Of a stretch of DNA of 36,282 nucleotides, positions 22,770 to 32,250 are shown piece after piece. The position numbers and the translations under genes were made by a program. The notes under the pieces are model-generated. The model worked only from the letters and a program-made list of their open reading frames with translations. It had not been told where the DNA came from and searched no databases. Each line of letters starts with the position of its first letter. Positions within the stretch are counted from its first letter, which is position 1. The stretch is taken from positions 1 through 36,282 of the forward strand of contig ONCJ01000027.1 in assembly GCA_900316295.1 (NCBI GenBank), written 5' to 3'. This stretch comes from an uncultured Prevotella sp. Its GTDB lineage: Bacteria; Bacteroidota; Bacteroidia; Bacteroidales; Bacteroidaceae.

Positions 22770-23939
22770 TTATTTCATGGCGGCCTTGAGTTTCAGAATG
22801 CGGCGTACACTTTGGTTGATGCGTTCCTCGGTTATGATGCCTTTGTCTACTGCTGCAATTACAGCGTCGAAGGCTTCAGTGAAGTTCTGAGGACCAAGTA
22901 CTATGTCAACTCCCGCCAGTATGCTGCCTATAGCTGCTTCGCTGTTGCTATACTGCTGGGTTATAGCTCCCATCTCCATTGCGTCGGTGATGATGATGTT
23001 TTGATAGCCCAGTTCTTTGCGTAGCTTATCCTGCAGAATCATGCTCGACATGGTGGATGGAATATTCAAACCCGTTACGTTTGGAACTGCTATGTGGGCA
23101 GTCATGATTAGTTGGCAACCCCATTGGATGCCAGCCTTGAATGTAATCATCTCGCACGATTGCATCTCAGTCCATGTCTTCATGCTCTGTGCGTAGCCAA
23201 AGTGGGTGTCGTTTTTGGTGTCGCCGTGACCTGGGAAGTGCTTGATGCACCCAGTGACTCCTGCGTCTTTGAGTCCTTGCAGATAGTTGGTTACCATTGG
23301 TGCTGCCGTCTGAGGATTGTCAGAGAAGGCACGTGCACCTATGACAATGTTCTCCGGGTTAGTATTGACATCGGCTACTGGTGCGAAGTCAATGTCAAAT
23401 CCGTAGTGGTGAAGGTAGGTTCCTATAGTATTGCCACATTCGTAAGCATTTGCAGGGTCGCCCGTTGCACCAATGGCGCCCATAGACTCGTATTTCTTTA
23501 CAGAGAAGTTGCTGTTGTTGGCGATACGTGCTACGCGACCGCCTTCCTCATCGATGCATAGCAGAGGATGTCCATTCAGGTTGCGTATCTGTGAGATGAA
23601 TGTGGATAGCTGTGCTTCATCCTTGATGTTGTGTGCATAGAGTATGATGCCTCCTACAGGGTATTTCTTGTTTGTGGTGGCCATTTTGTCGTTAACCTCT
23701 TGCAACGATATTTCCACAAGGTCATCGTTTGTGCTCCAATGGAGTGACGGATCTAACGCCTCGGGTCTTATGTAGAACATCTGACCTACCTTCTCGCGCA
23801 AGGTCATTTTTTTGAGTTGCTCCTCGATCTGTTTGTTGGGATCTGAATAGTTGTCGTCATCATCGGAACATGAAGTAAATATCATGAGGCTGCCGACACA
23901 AAACAAAGCGGCCATCATCCAAATGGTTTTTCTTGTCAT
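22770..23939 (-). CDS. Family 3 glycoside hydrolase lipoprotein (beta-N-acetylhexosaminidase type)
   Basis: 389 residues. Signal peptide with lipobox FTSC, lipidation at Cys24, followed by SDDDDN, an acidic stretch typical of surface-export signals in Bacteroidetes lipoproteins. The GH3 catalytic domain carries the NagZ-type motif KHFPGHGDTKNDTH (233-246) with the His acid/base, and nucleophile Asp319 in TDAMEMGA. It likely removes N-acetylglucosamine or similar sugars from peptidoglycan fragments or host glycans outside the cytoplasm. Single gene with its own promoter. Confidence 0.92.
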   Translation of the reverse strand: MTRKTIWMMAALFCVGSLMIFTSCSDDDDNYSDPNKQIEEQLKKMTLREKVGQMFYIRPEALDPSLHWSTNDDLVEISLQEVNDKMATTNKKYPVGGIILYAHNIKDEAQLSTFISQIRNLNGHPLLCIDEEGGRVARIANNSNFSVKKYESMGAIGATGDPANAYECGNTIGTYLHHYGFDIDFAPVADVNTNPENIVIGARAFSDNPQTAAPMVTNYLQGLKDAGVTGCIKHFPGHGDTKNDTHFGYAQSMKTWTEMQSCEMITFKAGIQWGCQLIMTAHIAVPNVTGLNIPSTMSSMILQDKLRKELGYQNIIITDAMEMGAITQQYSNSEAAIGSILAGVDIVLGPQNFTEAFDAVIAAVDKGIITEERINQSVRRILKLKAAMK

Positions 23940-23967
23940 AATTTTAGCAGTTTGTTAATATAGGTGG

Positions 23968-23998
23968 CAAAGATAAACACTTTCTATCATAGTTGCAA
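23968..23998 (-). promoter_or_regulatory. Promoter of the GH3 lipoprotein gene
   Basis: Minus strand TTG (plus 23996-23998), 20-nt spacer, TATCTTTG (plus 23968-23975). Confidence 0.75.
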
Positions 23999-24037
23999 AT
24001 GATTGCATGAAAAATGTGTATTATGCTTATAAAATAT

Positions 24038-24073
24038 CTACGGGAGCACCTTTTTTCAAAGATGCCCCCGTAG
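24038..24073 (-). terminator. Terminator of the eleven-gene run
   Basis: A 13-bp stem pairs 24038-24050 with 24061-24073, with two non-Watson-Crick positions and a 10-nt loop, 20 bp after the symporter stop; an A+T-rich tail follows on the minus strand. Confidence 0.7.
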
Positions 24074-24092
24074 TAATGTGGTGTCTGAAATT

Positions 24093-25616
24093 TTATTCGT
24101 AGCACTTGAATATGCTATCGACAGTCTGTTTGTTCATTTTTGGAGTTACGATGCTGACTATCCATACCACAGGGAAGCCGCCAAGCATGGCGATGGCACC
24201 GCAGTTGATAGGGTTGATAGGGTTGCCTACGAGCATATTGACAACGGTGATGCCTACGCCCCATGCAAAGCATGCCCACACAGAGGCGGTGGTGACACCA
24301 CGCCAGTAGAGTCCGAGCATGAAGGGAGCGAGGAAGGCTCCGGCAAGTGCTCCCCACGAGATGCCCATGAGCTGGGCGATGAATGTTGGTGGGTTGAGAG
24401 CAATCATCAGTGAGATGACGATGAAGAAGACGATGAGTACGCGCATCACTACGACCTTTCTGCGCTCAATATGCTCAGATACCATGTCGTCGATGGCGCC
24501 TTCCTCTACCTCGCCAGGCAGCGACTTCTTGTCACGATAGATTAGGTCGAGGGTCATGGTGCTGGACGAGGTGAGCACAAGTGAAGCCAGGGTGGACATG
24601 CTTGCCGACAATACAAGCAATACAACGAGGGCTATTAGTACGTCGGGTAGGGTAGTGAGCATCGACGGAACGATGCTGTCAAATGCTAACTTGCCATTGG
24701 GAAGGGTGGGCGGTGTGCCGAACAATCTGCCGAATCCACCGAGGAAATAGCAGCCTCCAGCTACGATGAGAGCGAAGATTGTGGAAATTATGGTGCCGCG
24801 ACGGATAGCATCTTCGTCAGTGATGGAATAGAATTTTCCCACCATCTGAGGCAGTCCCCATGTGCCGAGCGACGTGAGTATGACTACACCGAGCAGGTTC
24901 CATGGGTCGGGACCGAAGAGCGTGGCGAAGCCGCCATTAACAGTGGGGGTGCCATCGGCAGGTATCTGTGCCAACTTATCTACAGCCATGGTGAGTCCTC
25001 CCTGCTGGTTGAGCACGGCAGCTATGATGGCGATGATGCCAAAGAGCATGATGATGCCCTGTATGAAGTCGTTCATGGCTGTGGCCTTGTATCCTCCGAG
25101 GATGACATATATGGCTGTGAGTATCGCCATGATGATGACACAATATTCGTATGGTATGCCGAATCCCATTTCGAAGAGGGTGGAGATGCCCTTATAGACT
25201 CCGGCGGTATAGGGAATGAGGAATACGAAAGCGATGACAGAGGCGGTGACACGTAGTCCCTGATCGGAGAAACGTGTACCGAAGAAATCCGGCATGGTGC
25301 GGCTCTCAATATGCTGGGTCATCAGCTTAGTGCGTCTGCCGAGAATGATCCATGCCAGTAACGAACCGATGATGGCATTGCCGATGCCTATCCATGTAGA
25401 TGAAAGTCCGTATTTCCATCCGAACTGTCCGGCATAGCCTACGAAGACTACTGCGGAGAAGTAGCTTGTACCATAAGCAAAAGCTGTGAGCCACGGACCT
25501 ACGGAGCGACCTCCGAGAACAAAACCGTCGACGCTACTTGCCTGCTTGCGACTGTATATTCCTACGGCAATCATGACTGTAAGGAATATGATGGTGAGGA
25601 AGATCTTTATGAACAT
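24093..25616 (-). CDS. Sodium:solute symporter (SSS family)
   Basis: 507 residues with about 13 hydrophobic helices. The start SVDGFVLGGRSVGPWLTAFA and the Na2-site region SASMSTLASLVLTSSSTMTL are typical of the PutP/PanF/acetate-permease family, which moves organic acids or amino acids with sodium across the inner membrane. The substrate is not readable; its place as the last gene after the IorAB-aminotransferase-porin genes suggests an aryl acid, aromatic amino acid or arginine/proline-related compound. It follows the porin gene after 63 bp. Confidence 0.9.
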   Translation of the reverse strand: MFIKIFLTIIFLTVMIAVGIYSRKQASSVDGFVLGGRSVGPWLTAFAYGTSYFSAVVFVGYAGQFGWKYGLSSTWIGIGNAIIGSLLAWIILGRRTKLMTQHIESRTMPDFFGTRFSDQGLRVTASVIAFVFLIPYTAGVYKGISTLFEMGFGIPYEYCVIIMAILTAIYVILGGYKATAMNDFIQGIIMLFGIIAIIAAVLNQQGGLTMAVDKLAQIPADGTPTVNGGFATLFGPDPWNLLGVVILTSLGTWGLPQMVGKFYSITDEDAIRRGTIISTIFALIVAGGCYFLGGFGRLFGTPPTLPNGKLAFDSIVPSMLTTLPDVLIALVVLLVLSASMSTLASLVLTSSSTMTLDLIYRDKKSLPGEVEEGAIDDMVSEHIERRKVVVMRVLIVFFIVISLMIALNPPTFIAQLMGISWGALAGAFLAPFMLGLYWRGVTTASVWACFAWGVGITVVNMLVGNPINPINCGAIAMLGGFPVVWIVSIVTPKMNKQTVDSIFKCYE

Positions 25617-25679
25617 AGTTTATTTGGTAATTTTGTTTTTCTTTCGTTATTCCGGCATTCCGTTATCACGATGTTGAAG

Positions 25680-26741
25680 TTAAAATGCTAACTGTAGCTG
25701 GGCCTGTAGCCAGTTGTAGTCCTTCTGGTACTCGCTCCATGTGCGGGTATACTGTAGTTGTAGGCGACACTTCTTGTAGAACCAGTACTGTACACCTGTG
25801 GTGGCTTGTGTCTGACGATAGTCCATGTCGGTGTTACGATCGAAATAGTCGATGGAACCGACAATATCTATACCTTTATATACTGGAACGGTGGTAGTGG
25901 CGTAGGCTCCTTGGCTGTCCACCTTACCATCCTTGCCAGCAAGATATTCGGCACGTATGCTGATGGGGCGTGCCTCCTTGTGTGGTCCAGGTGCATACTG
26001 ACCGCTTTTCCATTCGAAACCTGCTGTGATACGATCGCGACGATAGTTGTCACCCTCCTTGATGTCAGGGTTCCATGCGGCTGTACCTACTGCATGTCCA
26101 CGACCTTTCTGTCCGCTAACCACGAGACGTAGTTCCTTGATGGGCTTATATTCTACTCTTGCGATAACGTCTTTGTCGCTATTGCCGTCACGTGTGTTGA
26201 TACCTTGCCCGTTCATCACCTCCAGCTCATAGCGTATGTGGTTGTCGAACAGATTACCATATATCTCCAGACCGATGTCACGACCATAGTTTAGACCGTA
26301 CAGCGGGTCGTAGCAGCCAGAATAGCAGGTGACCGACTGAGAACAAACGTCGACGAGCTCCAGATAGACAGGAGACAGAGGGTTCTCGATGGAAAGGGAG
26401 TTTTTGAACTGTCCGAACTTGACATGCAGAGCATCGTTGTTGGTCACACGATAGTCTGCCCAATACTCTTGTACCTCGCTGTTGAAGTCGTGCATGAAGA
26501 GGGCGGTCAGTCGGTCGGTGACTTTAACTTTTGCCCATAGCAGCGTCCGCTTCAGGTTGAAGTCGCTCTTCGTCTTGCCATTAGCGTCGCTATAGGCATA
26601 GCCTGCGTGTGCGTAACCATTGATGGAGACATGTTCCTTGATAGTGTTGACCCACTCCATGTCCTTGTCGGACAATAGCTTTGATTGTGCCATGAGTGAC
26701 GTGCTATAACACAGCATTACGATGGCAAGTAAATGTTTCAT
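25680..26741 (-). CDS. Outer-membrane beta-barrel porin
   Basis: 353 residues. Cleavable signal peptide (MKHLLAIVMLCYSTSLMAQ), then alternating strands with aromatic girdles and a final Phe (QLQLAF), the outer-membrane insertion signal. The general pattern resembles OprO/OprP-type porins annotated in Bacteroidales, but phosphate specificity should not be assumed. It lies between the aminotransferase and symporter genes, so it probably gives the outer-membrane path for the symporter's substrate. Confidence 0.8.
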   Translation of the reverse strand: MKHLLAIVMLCYSTSLMAQSKLLSDKDMEWVNTIKEHVSINGYAHAGYAYSDANGKTKSDFNLKRTLLWAKVKVTDRLTALFMHDFNSEVQEYWADYRVTNNDALHVKFGQFKNSLSIENPLSPVYLELVDVCSQSVTCYSGCYDPLYGLNYGRDIGLEIYGNLFDNHIRYELEVMNGQGINTRDGNSDKDVIARVEYKPIKELRLVVSGQKGRGHAVGTAAWNPDIKEGDNYRRDRITAGFEWKSGQYAPGPHKEARPISIRAEYLAGKDGKVDSQGAYATTTVPVYKGIDIVGSIDYFDRNTDMDYRQTQATTGVQYWFYKKCRLQLQYTRTWSEYQKDYNWLQAQLQLAF

Positions 26742-26801
26742 TATCCTGTTTTTGTTTATTTGTTATTAGCTTTGTTTTTCACATTTGACACAATGTAGCG
26801 T

Positions 26802-28112
26802 CTATACGGGGTTGTTCTTGGCAAAAATGGCCATCCGTTCGTCGAGTTGTTTGTACTGGTGATCCTGAATGAAGGATGTGCATACACGCAGACCTTCCTG
26901 ATGGCTGCCTGTGGTGATAAGGCAGATGGCAGAGACTCCGTAATACATCAGCTCGTGAGCCAGTTGACCGCTGGTCATACCAGGGTAGCCTATGGTGAAA
27001 TAGAATCCGTCAGCGATGGGCTGATCTTGGTCTTTGTCATATACGATATAGAAGTTGTGACGCTTGAATATCTCTTTCAGCTTATGTGCTCGTTGACCAT
27101 AGACAATAATTTCGTTGCGGAAGTTGTACTCGCCGTCGCATGCTGCCTTGAGCATGGCTGCCATGGCATGTTGTGCGCTGTGGCTGGTACCCGACGACAG
27201 GGCATATAGCATACGTGTGGAGAATACCAGTCCGAAGGGCAGTCCTTCGTAGCGTGCACTAAGATCGTCATAGTGACGATGGAACAGATGGTTGCTGATA
27301 CATGTCACACCAATGCGTTCGCCGGCATAGCTGAATGCCTTGCTGCCGCTGATGAGCAGTATGTAATTGTCAGTATAGTGGGCTACACTGGGCTGATAGG
27401 GCGCTTGGAAAGGAGTACTCAGGTCCTGGCGGAAGTCCATGGCAAAGTAGGCAAGGTCTTCCATGATGATGACATCATATTTATTGGCAAGGTCGCCAAT
27501 GATACGCAGTTCGTCGTCAGTCATACATATCCATGCGGGATTGTTGGGATTGCTGTATACGATAGCGCAGATGTTACCGTTAGAGAGATAGCTTTCCAGC
27601 TTGTTTCGCAGTTTCTCGCCGCGGTAGTCGTAGACATCGAAGGTCTCATACTTTACTCCCTGTACCTGTAGCTGCATCTTTTGAACAGGGAAGCCTGGGT
27701 CGATGAATAGCACGGTGTCTTTCTTCTTGTCTGCTTGTGAGCAGGTGAGAAATGATGCGAAGGTGCCCTGCATGCTGCCGCATACGGGTACGCAGCCCTC
27801 GGGGTTGATGTCAACGTTGATGAATGCCTTGACAAAACGCGATGCTTGCTGCTTCAGTTCGGGAAGTCCTTGTATGTCTGGATAGAGATTGGCAATGCCG
27901 TCCTGCAGAGATTTGATCTGAGCATTAACGCCTACCTTTGCGGCAGGTAGTCCAGGAATACCCATTTCCATCTTGATGAACTCAGTGCCCGACTCTTTTT
28001 CAGCGAATGCCGCCACTTGTTTTACTTCACGGATGGTGGCCTTGGCAAAATCCTGAATGCCAAACTTACTGATCAGACCGTCAACCAGTGCTTTGCTAAT
28101 AGGAGTGTTCAT
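26802..28112 (-). CDS. Class I/II PLP-dependent aminotransferase
   Basis: 436 residues of fold type I. The cofactor lysine is Lys258 in ISGSKAFSYAGERIG, with the NPNNP loop at 188-192, Asp219 and Tyr222 (MEDLAYF) and a substrate-binding Arg near the end (GLRVCTSF). Its ATG overlaps the iorB stop by four bases (ATGA), so it is translated together with the oxidoreductase; the natural substrates are therefore aromatic amino acids and their 2-oxo acids, though this is inferred from context. Confidence 0.9.
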   Translation of the reverse strand: MNTPISKALVDGLISKFGIQDFAKATIREVKQVAAFAEKESGTEFIKMEMGIPGLPAAKVGVNAQIKSLQDGIANLYPDIQGLPELKQQASRFVKAFINVDINPEGCVPVCGSMQGTFASFLTCSQADKKKDTVLFIDPGFPVQKMQLQVQGVKYETFDVYDYRGEKLRNKLESYLSNGNICAIVYSNPNNPAWICMTDDELRIIGDLANKYDVIIMEDLAYFAMDFRQDLSTPFQAPYQPSVAHYTDNYILLISGSKAFSYAGERIGVTCISNHLFHRHYDDLSARYEGLPFGLVFSTRMLYALSSGTSHSAQHAMAAMLKAACDGEYNFRNEIIVYGQRAHKLKEIFKRHNFYIVYDKDQDQPIADGFYFTIGYPGMTSGQLAHELMYYGVSAICLITTGSHQEGLRVCTSFIQDHQYKQLDERMAIFAKNNPV

Positions 28113-28678
28113 GACTGCTTCCTCCCCAAAGCTAAAGCCTTGATGTTTGCCTCAACCACGGCATCGCCTTTTCTGCCGAATACACGGCGGATGGCTTCTT
28201 CTAACTTGTCGTACTCAATACCAAGCGCCTTCTGCGCTGCACCGAGCAGGATGACGTTGGCTGAGCGGGGAACGCCATTGTCCTTAGCCAATTTCTCAAT
28301 GTCTATAGCTACTACGTTAGGCAGTGCGTTAAGGTCTGCCATCACGGTGTCCAACTTGGGATAGTTGGGTATGTTGACAAATGGTGTGCTGCTGGTGATT
28401 ATCCATCCTTCCTGCTTGAGGTAAGGGAGATAGCGCAGAGCCTCCATTGGCTCCATTGAGATAATGACGTCGGCACTGCCAAGGGCTATGAGGTCACTGT
28501 GGATGGGCTCGGACGAGATGCGCAGGTTGCTCTGAACGTCGCCGCCACGCTGAGACATACCGTGTACCTCTGCTTGCTTGATATAAAGATTTTCGTTCAT
28601 GGCTGCCTCGCCGATGATTGTGGCGATAGAGAGGATGCCCTGTCCTCCTACACCACATAGAATAATATCTGTCTTCAT
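28109..28678 (-). CDS. iorB: Indolepyruvate:ferredoxin oxidoreductase, beta subunit
   Basis: 189 residues from the ATG at 28676-28678, which overlaps the iorA stop by one base; an upstream in-frame start would run far into iorA and is unlikely. The start TDIILCGVGGQGILSIATII is the gamma-domain signature of 2-oxoacid:ferredoxin oxidoreductases; HGMSQRGGDVQSNLR follows. With IorA it interconverts aryl-2-oxo acids and arylacetyl-CoA with CO2 and ferredoxin. Confidence 0.93.
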   Translation of the reverse strand: MKTDIILCGVGGQGILSIATIIGEAAMNENLYIKQAEVHGMSQRGGDVQSNLRISSEPIHSDLIALGSADVIISMEPMEALRYLPYLKQEGWIITSSTPFVNIPNYPKLDTVMADLNALPNVVAIDIEKLAKDNGVPRSANVILLGAAQKALGIEYDKLEEAIRRVFGRKGDAVVEANIKALALGRKQS

Positions 28679-30291
28679 TACTTCTTCTCCTGTGCTTTTT
28701 GCTGTTTCAGATGTCTTCTGAGAGTCTGTATACACTCTCTCCTTGGAATAATAACGCTTGTGCCCTTATAATTGATCTCCTCACGTATGATGCGAGTTAT
28801 CTCAGGCATGTTTTTGGGGAGTGGAACCACTACGTGCAGATGCTCGTCAGGGAGTCCTAATCCGCGACAGATAGCTTCAAACTTGTTGGTACCTGCTGAG
28901 TCTTGTCCTCCTGTCATTCCCGTGGTGAGATTATCACTTATGATGACGGTGATATTAGCATTCTCGTTGATGGCATCGAGGAGTCCTGTCATACCGCTAT
29001 GGGTGAAGGTGGAGTCGCCGATGATAGCTACCGCAGGCCATTGTCCTGCGTCTGCAGCTCCCTTTGCCATGGTGATGCTGGCACCCATGTCTACACATGA
29101 GTGAATGGCATGGAATGGTGGCAGGAATCCTAATGTGTAACATCCGATGTCGCCGAATACACGAGCATTGTCATACTCACGCAATACTTCGTTCAAAGCG
29201 GTGTATACGTCTCTGTGACCACAACCTTGACAGAGCGCAGGTGGACGTGGTACGACGTTTTCGCATGGGGCATAGCTCTGACTGCTCTCTATGCCGAGTG
29301 CTTTCTTTACGATGTCTGGATTAAGTTCGCCTGTTCGTGGCAGTTCTCCAGTAAGACGTCCAAGGATGTTGGATGGGAGCTCTGAGACACCACGTACCAT
29401 ATCCTCGATGAATGGTTGTCCTTCTTCTACGATGAGCACTTTCGCACAATCGTTCATAATGCGACGTACCAACTTCTTTGGCAGAGGATACTGAGAGATT
29501 TTCAGTATGGGATATGGACTACCTTCAGGGAAGCACTCGTTGACGTAGTTGTATGCTATTCCGCTGGCAATGATACCGAGAGAATGGTCTTTTCCGTCAA
29601 TATAATTGTTATATGTGGAGTTGGCTGCGTCTTCCTCGAGTGTAGCCTGTTGGGTAGTCACTGCATCGTTACGCTTACGAGCATTGGCTGGCAGTAATAC
29701 CCAGTTGGCGGCTATGGCATCATAGTTGAGTGGCTTCTCCTGTTGAGCCTCAGTCGCTACGTTGACTACTGCACGTGAGTGAGCCATACGGGTAGTGACA
29801 CGCATTAATACTGGTAGTTTCTGCTGTTCAGAATATTCAAATGCTACAGCCATCATGTCGTAGGCTTCTTGTTGTGAACTTGGCTCAAACGTAGGAATCA
29901 TAGCAAACTTGCCATAGAAGCGACTGTCCTGCTCGTCTTGTGAAGAATGCATCGAAGGGTCGTCTGCTACCAAAACTACGACACCTCCGTTGACTCCAGT
30001 CATACCTGAGTTGACGAAGGGGTCGGCACAAACGTTCAGTCCGACGTGTTTCATACATACCAGTGCTCGTTTGCCCATGTAGGACATTCCAAGTGCAGCT
30101 TCCATAGCAGTCTTCTCATTGGTTGCCCAACGGCTGTGGATGCCTCGCTCGCTGGCAATCTTGTTGCCCTGTATAAATTCGGTGATCTCCGTCGATGGTG
30201 TGCCAGGATAGGCATATACACCCGACAAACCAGCGTGGATAGCTCCAAGTGCTATCGCCTCGTCACCCAGTAATAGTTTCTTTTCTGTCAT
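28678..30291 (-). CDS. iorA: Indolepyruvate:ferredoxin oxidoreductase, alpha subunit
   Basis: 537 residues. N-terminal pyrimidine-binding domain with the conserved Glu59 (ATNEKTAMEAALG), and a C-terminal TPP domain with CQGCGHRDVY (354-363), GDIGCYTLGF and the TPP/Mg loop GDSTFTHSG through Asn454. The chain ends about 70 residues after the TPP domain, so the C-terminal ferredoxin-like domain with two four-Cys clusters found in archaeal IorA is absent; only the CxxC-type cysteines near 343-357 remain for a cluster. It uses indolepyruvate, phenylpyruvate and hydroxyphenylpyruvate in known cases. The gene lies 37 bp after proC. Confidence 0.93.
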   Translation of the reverse strand: MTEKKLLLGDEAIALGAIHAGLSGVYAYPGTPSTEITEFIQGNKIASERGIHSRWATNEKTAMEAALGMSYMGKRALVCMKHVGLNVCADPFVNSGMTGVNGGVVVLVADDPSMHSSQDEQDSRFYGKFAMIPTFEPSSQQEAYDMMAVAFEYSEQQKLPVLMRVTTRMAHSRAVVNVATEAQQEKPLNYDAIAANWVLLPANARKRNDAVTTQQATLEEDAANSTYNNYIDGKDHSLGIIASGIAYNYVNECFPEGSPYPILKISQYPLPKKLVRRIMNDCAKVLIVEEGQPFIEDMVRGVSELPSNILGRLTGELPRTGELNPDIVKKALGIESSQSYAPCENVVPRPPALCQGCGHRDVYTALNEVLREYDNARVFGDIGCYTLGFLPPFHAIHSCVDMGASITMAKGAADAGQWPAVAIIGDSTFTHSGMTGLLDAINENANITVIISDNLTTGMTGGQDSAGTNKFEAICRGLGLPDEHLHVVVPLPKNMPEITRIIREEINYKGTSVIIPRRECIQTLRRHLKQQKAQEKK

Positions 30292-30302
30292 TTTATGTCT
30301 TT

Positions 30303-30332
30303 AATTATCAATTGTCAATTATCAATTATCAA
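30303..30332. repeat. AATTATC-type direct repeats between iorA and proC
   Basis: Four units of AATTATC/AATTGTC fill the short gap between proC and iorA; the same type is found at 32251-32276 between argC and argD. Confidence 0.75.
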
Positions 30333-31111
30333 TTCTTTGACGCTCCTGCTTTCAGTCCGCGTATTACTGCTGAGGTGAAACCAGCATGTTCCATCTCATT
30401 GAGCCCCTTTATGGTCACTCCACCAGGAGTTGTTACTAAGTCTATGGCAGCCTCGGGATGTAGTCCGCTGGCTTCTAACAGGCTTACTGCTCCTTCCATA
30501 GTCTGCATGACAATCTTCTTGGCATCGTCAGCCTTGAATCCAAGTTCTACACCACCTTCAGAAGCAGCGCGAATATAACGCATGGCGTATGCTATACCAC
30601 ACGAAGCAAGTGTGGTGCCTGCAGCCAGATGTTTCTCGTCGGTGATGACCGTTTTGCCCATTTCATCGAAGACTTCCTTGATGGTTGTTGTCTGTTTCTC
30701 ATTGGCTCCAACGGGTACCATAAATGTCATCGACTCCATTTGTGCGATGGCGATATTTGGTATCACGAGAAACAATGCGGGTTGTGATGGCATCCATTCG
30801 TAGATGTTCTTAGATGATACTCCTGCCGCTATAACGATAAGTATTTGTTTTTCGGCGTCAAATGAAGGACATAGTTCCTCCAGTACTTTCTGTACGAGCC
30901 ATGGCTTTACACATACGCATACCACATCAGCACCATCAATTGCCTTGACATTGTCGTTTGTAACTTTTACTCCTGTGCCGGCAAAACGATTCAGGACTTC
31001 CTTTGACGGATCGCTGACAGTGATGTCCTCGTTCTTGAATGTCTTTCCCTTTATGAGCCCTTCTGCGGTAGCACCACCCATGGCGCCAGCTCCAATTAAC
31101 GTGATTTTCAT
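30329..31111 (-). CDS. proC: Pyrroline-5-carboxylate reductase
   Basis: 260 residues. The Rossmann start KITLIGAGAMGGATAEGLIK binds NAD(P)H; the C-terminal dimer domain has GIAYAMRYIRAASEGGVELG and VTTPGGVTIKGLNEME, a ProC signature. It makes L-proline, closing the pathway begun by ProB and ProA at 14-16 kb. Its ATG overlaps the argD stop (ATGA), so it belongs to the arginine operon; ornithine-derived and glutamate-derived pyrroline-5-carboxylate can both feed it. Confidence 0.95.
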   Translation of the reverse strand: MKITLIGAGAMGGATAEGLIKGKTFKNEDITVSDPSKEVLNRFAGTGVKVTNDNVKAIDGADVVCVCVKPWLVQKVLEELCPSFDAEKQILIVIAAGVSSKNIYEWMPSQPALFLVIPNIAIAQMESMTFMVPVGANEKQTTTIKEVFDEMGKTVITDEKHLAAGTTLASCGIAYAMRYIRAASEGGVELGFKADDAKKIVMQTMEGAVSLLEASGLHPEAAIDLVTTPGGVTIKGLNEMEHAGFTSAVIRGLKAGASKN

Positions 31112-32250
31112 AGTTGTGATAATACTTTTGTAAATCGTTTGATGAATTCGTCAGCATCATTCCTGCTTAGGCAAAGTGGTGGAAGGAGACGCAGGACATT
31201 AGTGCCAGCACAGCCTGTGAAGCAGAACTCTTGATAGATAAGTGGTTGACGTACATCTTTGTGAGGGATGTCAAGGTCGATGCCTATCATCAGTCCTCGT
31301 CCGCGTACGTCGGTGATATGTTTGTTACTTTTTTGTAGGGTCTTGAGTTGCTCTATGAGGTATGACCCCACTTCGTTGGCATTCTCTACCAGATGTTCAT
31401 GTTCGAAAACATCAAGCACAGCGAGTGCTGCGGCACAGGCGAGGTGATTGCCGCCAAAAGTGGTGCCCAACTGTCCGTAGACTGGTGTGAATTCAGGAGA
31501 AATCAATACGCCACCCATCGGGAAGCCATTGGCTATGCCTTTTGCCACGGTGATGATGTCGGGACGGATGTCGAGCCATTGGTGGGCAAAGAATTTTCCG
31601 CTACGTCCATAGCCGCATTGTATCTCGTCGCAGATGAGTACAGTACCATATTTTTTGCAAGCGGCTGCAAGACCTTGAGCAAATTCTTTAGTGGCGAGCT
31701 TGATGCCGCCAACACCTTGAATACACTCCAGTATTACTGCGCATACGTCACCCTTTGCTAACTCTGACTCCCATGCCGACAGGTCGTTTAGTGGCAGGTA
31801 GGTGACATGACCATTGTCGTTGATAGGCGCAATTATCTTTGGGTTGTTGGTGACCTCTACTGCCAGACTCGTCCTGCCGTGAAAGGCTTTCTCTGCAGAC
31901 AAGACACGGGTACGTCCGTTGGTGAAAGATGCTAGCTTCAGCGCATTCTCATTGGCTTCGGCACCACTGTTGATAAGGAATAGTTGATAGTCGTCATAGC
32001 CACTGATGTGACCGAGACGCTCAGCCAGTTCTGATTGCAGCTTATTGATAACCGAATTGGAGTAGAAACCTATCTTACTCAATTGGTCTGTCACCTTTTC
32101 TATATAATGTGGATGGGAATGGCCTATGCTTATCACAGCATGACCACCATACAGGTCGAGGTATTCCTGACCCTTGTCGTCCCAGACTTTACAACCTTTG
32201 CCCTTGACAATGTTTACATCGAAGAGCGGATATACATCAAATAGTTTCAT
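31108..32250 (-). CDS. argD: Acyl-ornithine aminotransferase
   Basis: 380 residues from the ATG at 32248-32250 (MKLFDVYPLFDVNIVKGKGC). Class III aminotransferase with LINSGAEANENALKLA, the DEIQCGYGRSG metal-like loop and cofactor Lys237 in TVAKGIANGFPMGG. It makes N-acyl-ornithine from the semialdehyde with glutamate as donor. Since the carbamoyltransferase is of the succinyl type, the natural substrate is probably N-succinylglutamate semialdehyde. The stop overlaps the proC start. Confidence 0.93.
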   Translation of the reverse strand: MKLFDVYPLFDVNIVKGKGCKVWDDKGQEYLDLYGGHAVISIGHSHPHYIEKVTDQLSKIGFYSNSVINKLQSELAERLGHISGYDDYQLFLINSGAEANENALKLASFTNGRTRVLSAEKAFHGRTSLAVEVTNNPKIIAPINDNGHVTYLPLNDLSAWESELAKGDVCAVILECIQGVGGIKLATKEFAQGLAAACKKYGTVLICDEIQCGYGRSGKFFAHQWLDIRPDIITVAKGIANGFPMGGVLISPEFTPVYGQLGTTFGGNHLACAAALAVLDVFEHEHLVENANEVGSYLIEQLKTLQKSNKHITDVRGRGLMIGIDLDIPHKDVRQPLIYQEFCFTGCAGTNVLRLLPPLCLSRNDADEFIKRFTKVLSQL

